Position numbers and translations under genes: made by a program
DNA from: an uncultured Limnohabitans sp.
Lineage (GTDB): Bacteria > Pseudomonadota > Gammaproteobacteria > Burkholderiales > Burkholderiaceae_C
Assembly: GCF_937889215.1 (NCBI RefSeq)
Contig: NZ_CALBEX010000545.1
Coordinates: 1 to 5,804 of the forward strand
Length of the DNA stretch: 5,804 nucleotides
Direction: 5' to 3'
In this document: positions 4,979 to 5,804 of the stretch, one piece after another
How positions within the stretch are numbered: position 1 is the stretch's first letter
Layout of the letters: each line of letters begins with the position of its first letter
Notes under the pieces: generated by a model
What the model saw: only the letters and a program-made list of their open reading frames with translations
Databases searched by the model: none
What the model was told of the DNA's origin: nothing

Positions 4979-5804
4979 TCAGCGCAAGCGGCGGATCAGG
5001 CTGGAGGTGTCCCAACGGCCGCCGCCCATTTTTTGCACATCGGCATAAAACTGGTCGACCAGCGCCGTGACCGGCAACCGGGCCCCGTTGCGCTTGGCTT
5101 CGTCCAGCACCAAGCCCAAATCCTTGCGCATCCAGTCCACCGCAAAGCCAAACTCAAACTTGTCGTCGGCCATGGTCTTGCCGCGGTTGTCGAGTTGCCA
5201 ACTTTGTGCTGCGCCCTTGCCAATCACGTCCAGCACCTGGTGCATGTCCAGGCCGGCTTGCTGGCCAAAGGCCACCGCCTCTGACAGGCCTTGCACCAAG
5301 CCTGCAATGCAGATTTGGTTGACCATCTTGGCCAGCTGACCTGCACCGGATGCGCCCAGCAAAGTAAAGGCACGCGAAAACGCCATGGCCGCTGGCTTGA
5401 CGGCATCGAAAGCGGCCGCATCACCACCGCACATCACGGTGAGCAGACCGTTTTGCGCGCCCGCCTGACCGCCCGAGACCGGCGCATCGACAAAGTGCAA
5501 ACCCAGCTTTTGGGCTTCGGCGTACAGCTCACGGGCAATTTCGGCCGAGGCCGTGGTGTGGTCCACAAAAATCGCGCCGGGCTTCATGCCGGCAAAAGCG
5601 CCGTCTGGCCCCAACACCACGCTGCGCAAATCGGCGTCATTGCCCACGCAGGCATACACGATGTCGACGCCCGCTGCGGCTTCACGCGGCGTGGGCGCGG
5701 TGGCGTTGCCTGGGCATTCGGCGGCCCAGGCCGTGGCCTTGGCTGCACTGCGGTTGTACACGGTGACGTGGTGACCGGCGCGGGCCAAATGGCCGGCCAT
5801 GGGG
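4979..5804 (-). CDS. Beta-hydroxyacid dehydrogenase, 3-hydroxyisobutyrate/tartronate semialdehyde reductase family (N-terminus cut off)
   Basis: This NAD(P)-dependent cytoplasmic enzyme interconverts a 3- (or 4-) hydroxy acid and its semialdehyde, like GarR/GlxR and MmsB. The visible part is 273 aa from the MAGHLARAG methionine; a Pro codon precedes it, matching the family's GxGxMGxPM motif, so about 15 residues with the dinucleotide-binding glycines lie beyond the right edge. Counting from that Met, visible landmarks are VYNRS (14-18), GAIFVDHTTAS (75-85), the substrate motif DAPVSGGQAGA (105-115), GAGQLAKMVNQ (152-162) with catalytic Lys158 and Asn161, and WMRKDLGLVLDEA (223-235). Reconstructed length is about 288 aa, normal for the family. 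It converges on the transporter gene, with 14 bp between stops, and so belongs to a different transcription unit whose promoter is outside the window. Whether it prefers tartronate semialdehyde, methylmalonate semialdehyde or succinate semialdehyde cannot be told. Confidence 0.9.
   Translation of the reverse strand, partial: PMAGHLARAGHHVTVYNRSAAKATAWAAECPGNATAPTPREAAAGVDIVYACVGNDADLRSVVLGPDGAFAGMKPGAIFVDHTTASAEIARELYAEAQKLGLHFVDAPVSGGQAGAQNGLLTVMCGGDAAAFDAVKPAAMAFSRAFTLLGASGAGQLAKMVNQICIAGLVQGLSEAVAFGQQAGLDMHQVLDVIGKGAAQSWQLDNRGKTMADDKFEFGFAVDWMRKDLGLVLDEAKRNGARLPVTALVDQFYADVQKMGGGRWDTSSLIRRLR

Noticed and set aside
4235..5284. Open frame of 349 codons on the + strand spanning the transporter and the convergent junction.
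   Set aside because: It is out of frame with the clear membrane protein and antisense to the dehydrogenase; its Gly/Arg/Ala-rich sequence lacks any motif.

Overview
The window is GC-rich, gene-dense DNA of betaproteobacterial type. The HpaF/HpaH/HpaI proteins and the tight gene packing suggest Burkholderiales, probably a Comamonadaceae-like organism. This placement is inferred from general protein resemblance, with no database search.

Layout: six genes lie head to tail on the + strand, and one convergent gene on the - strand runs off the right edge. The + strand opens with the lower (meta-cleavage) part of the homoprotocatechuate (3,4-dihydroxyphenylacetate) pathway: the 3' end of hpaF (isomerase), hpaH (hydratase), and, after a 167-bp gap, hpaI (aldolase). 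The expected flow is 5-carboxymethyl-2-hydroxymuconate to its isomer (HpaF); then, after a decarboxylation not encoded here, 2-oxohept-4-ene-1,7-dioate to 4-hydroxy-2-oxoheptane-1,7-dioate (HpaH); then to pyruvate plus succinate semialdehyde (HpaI).

Downstream on the same strand, with short gaps or overlaps, come a class II aldolase/adducin-family protein, a ketopantoate-reductase-like (PanE/ApbA) oxidoreductase, and a 10-helix EamA/DMT-type membrane transporter. These three are not standard members of the hpa pathway. Their spacing suggests cotranscription, but their substrates cannot be read from the sequence. The - strand gene is a beta-hydroxyacid dehydrogenase (3-hydroxyisobutyrate / tartronate semialdehyde reductase family) lacking its first ~15 codons.

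The main non-coding feature is a long inverted repeat (23-bp arms, 22 matches) that fills most of the hpaH-hpaI gap and can fold into an extended hairpin. A perfect 16-bp palindrome sits at the convergent gene junction. No RNA genes, CRISPR arrays, insertion sequences or origins were seen. Most of the window is ordinary aromatic-catabolism chromosome; the intergenic repeat and the downstream aldolase-reductase-transporter group are the parts worth a second look.
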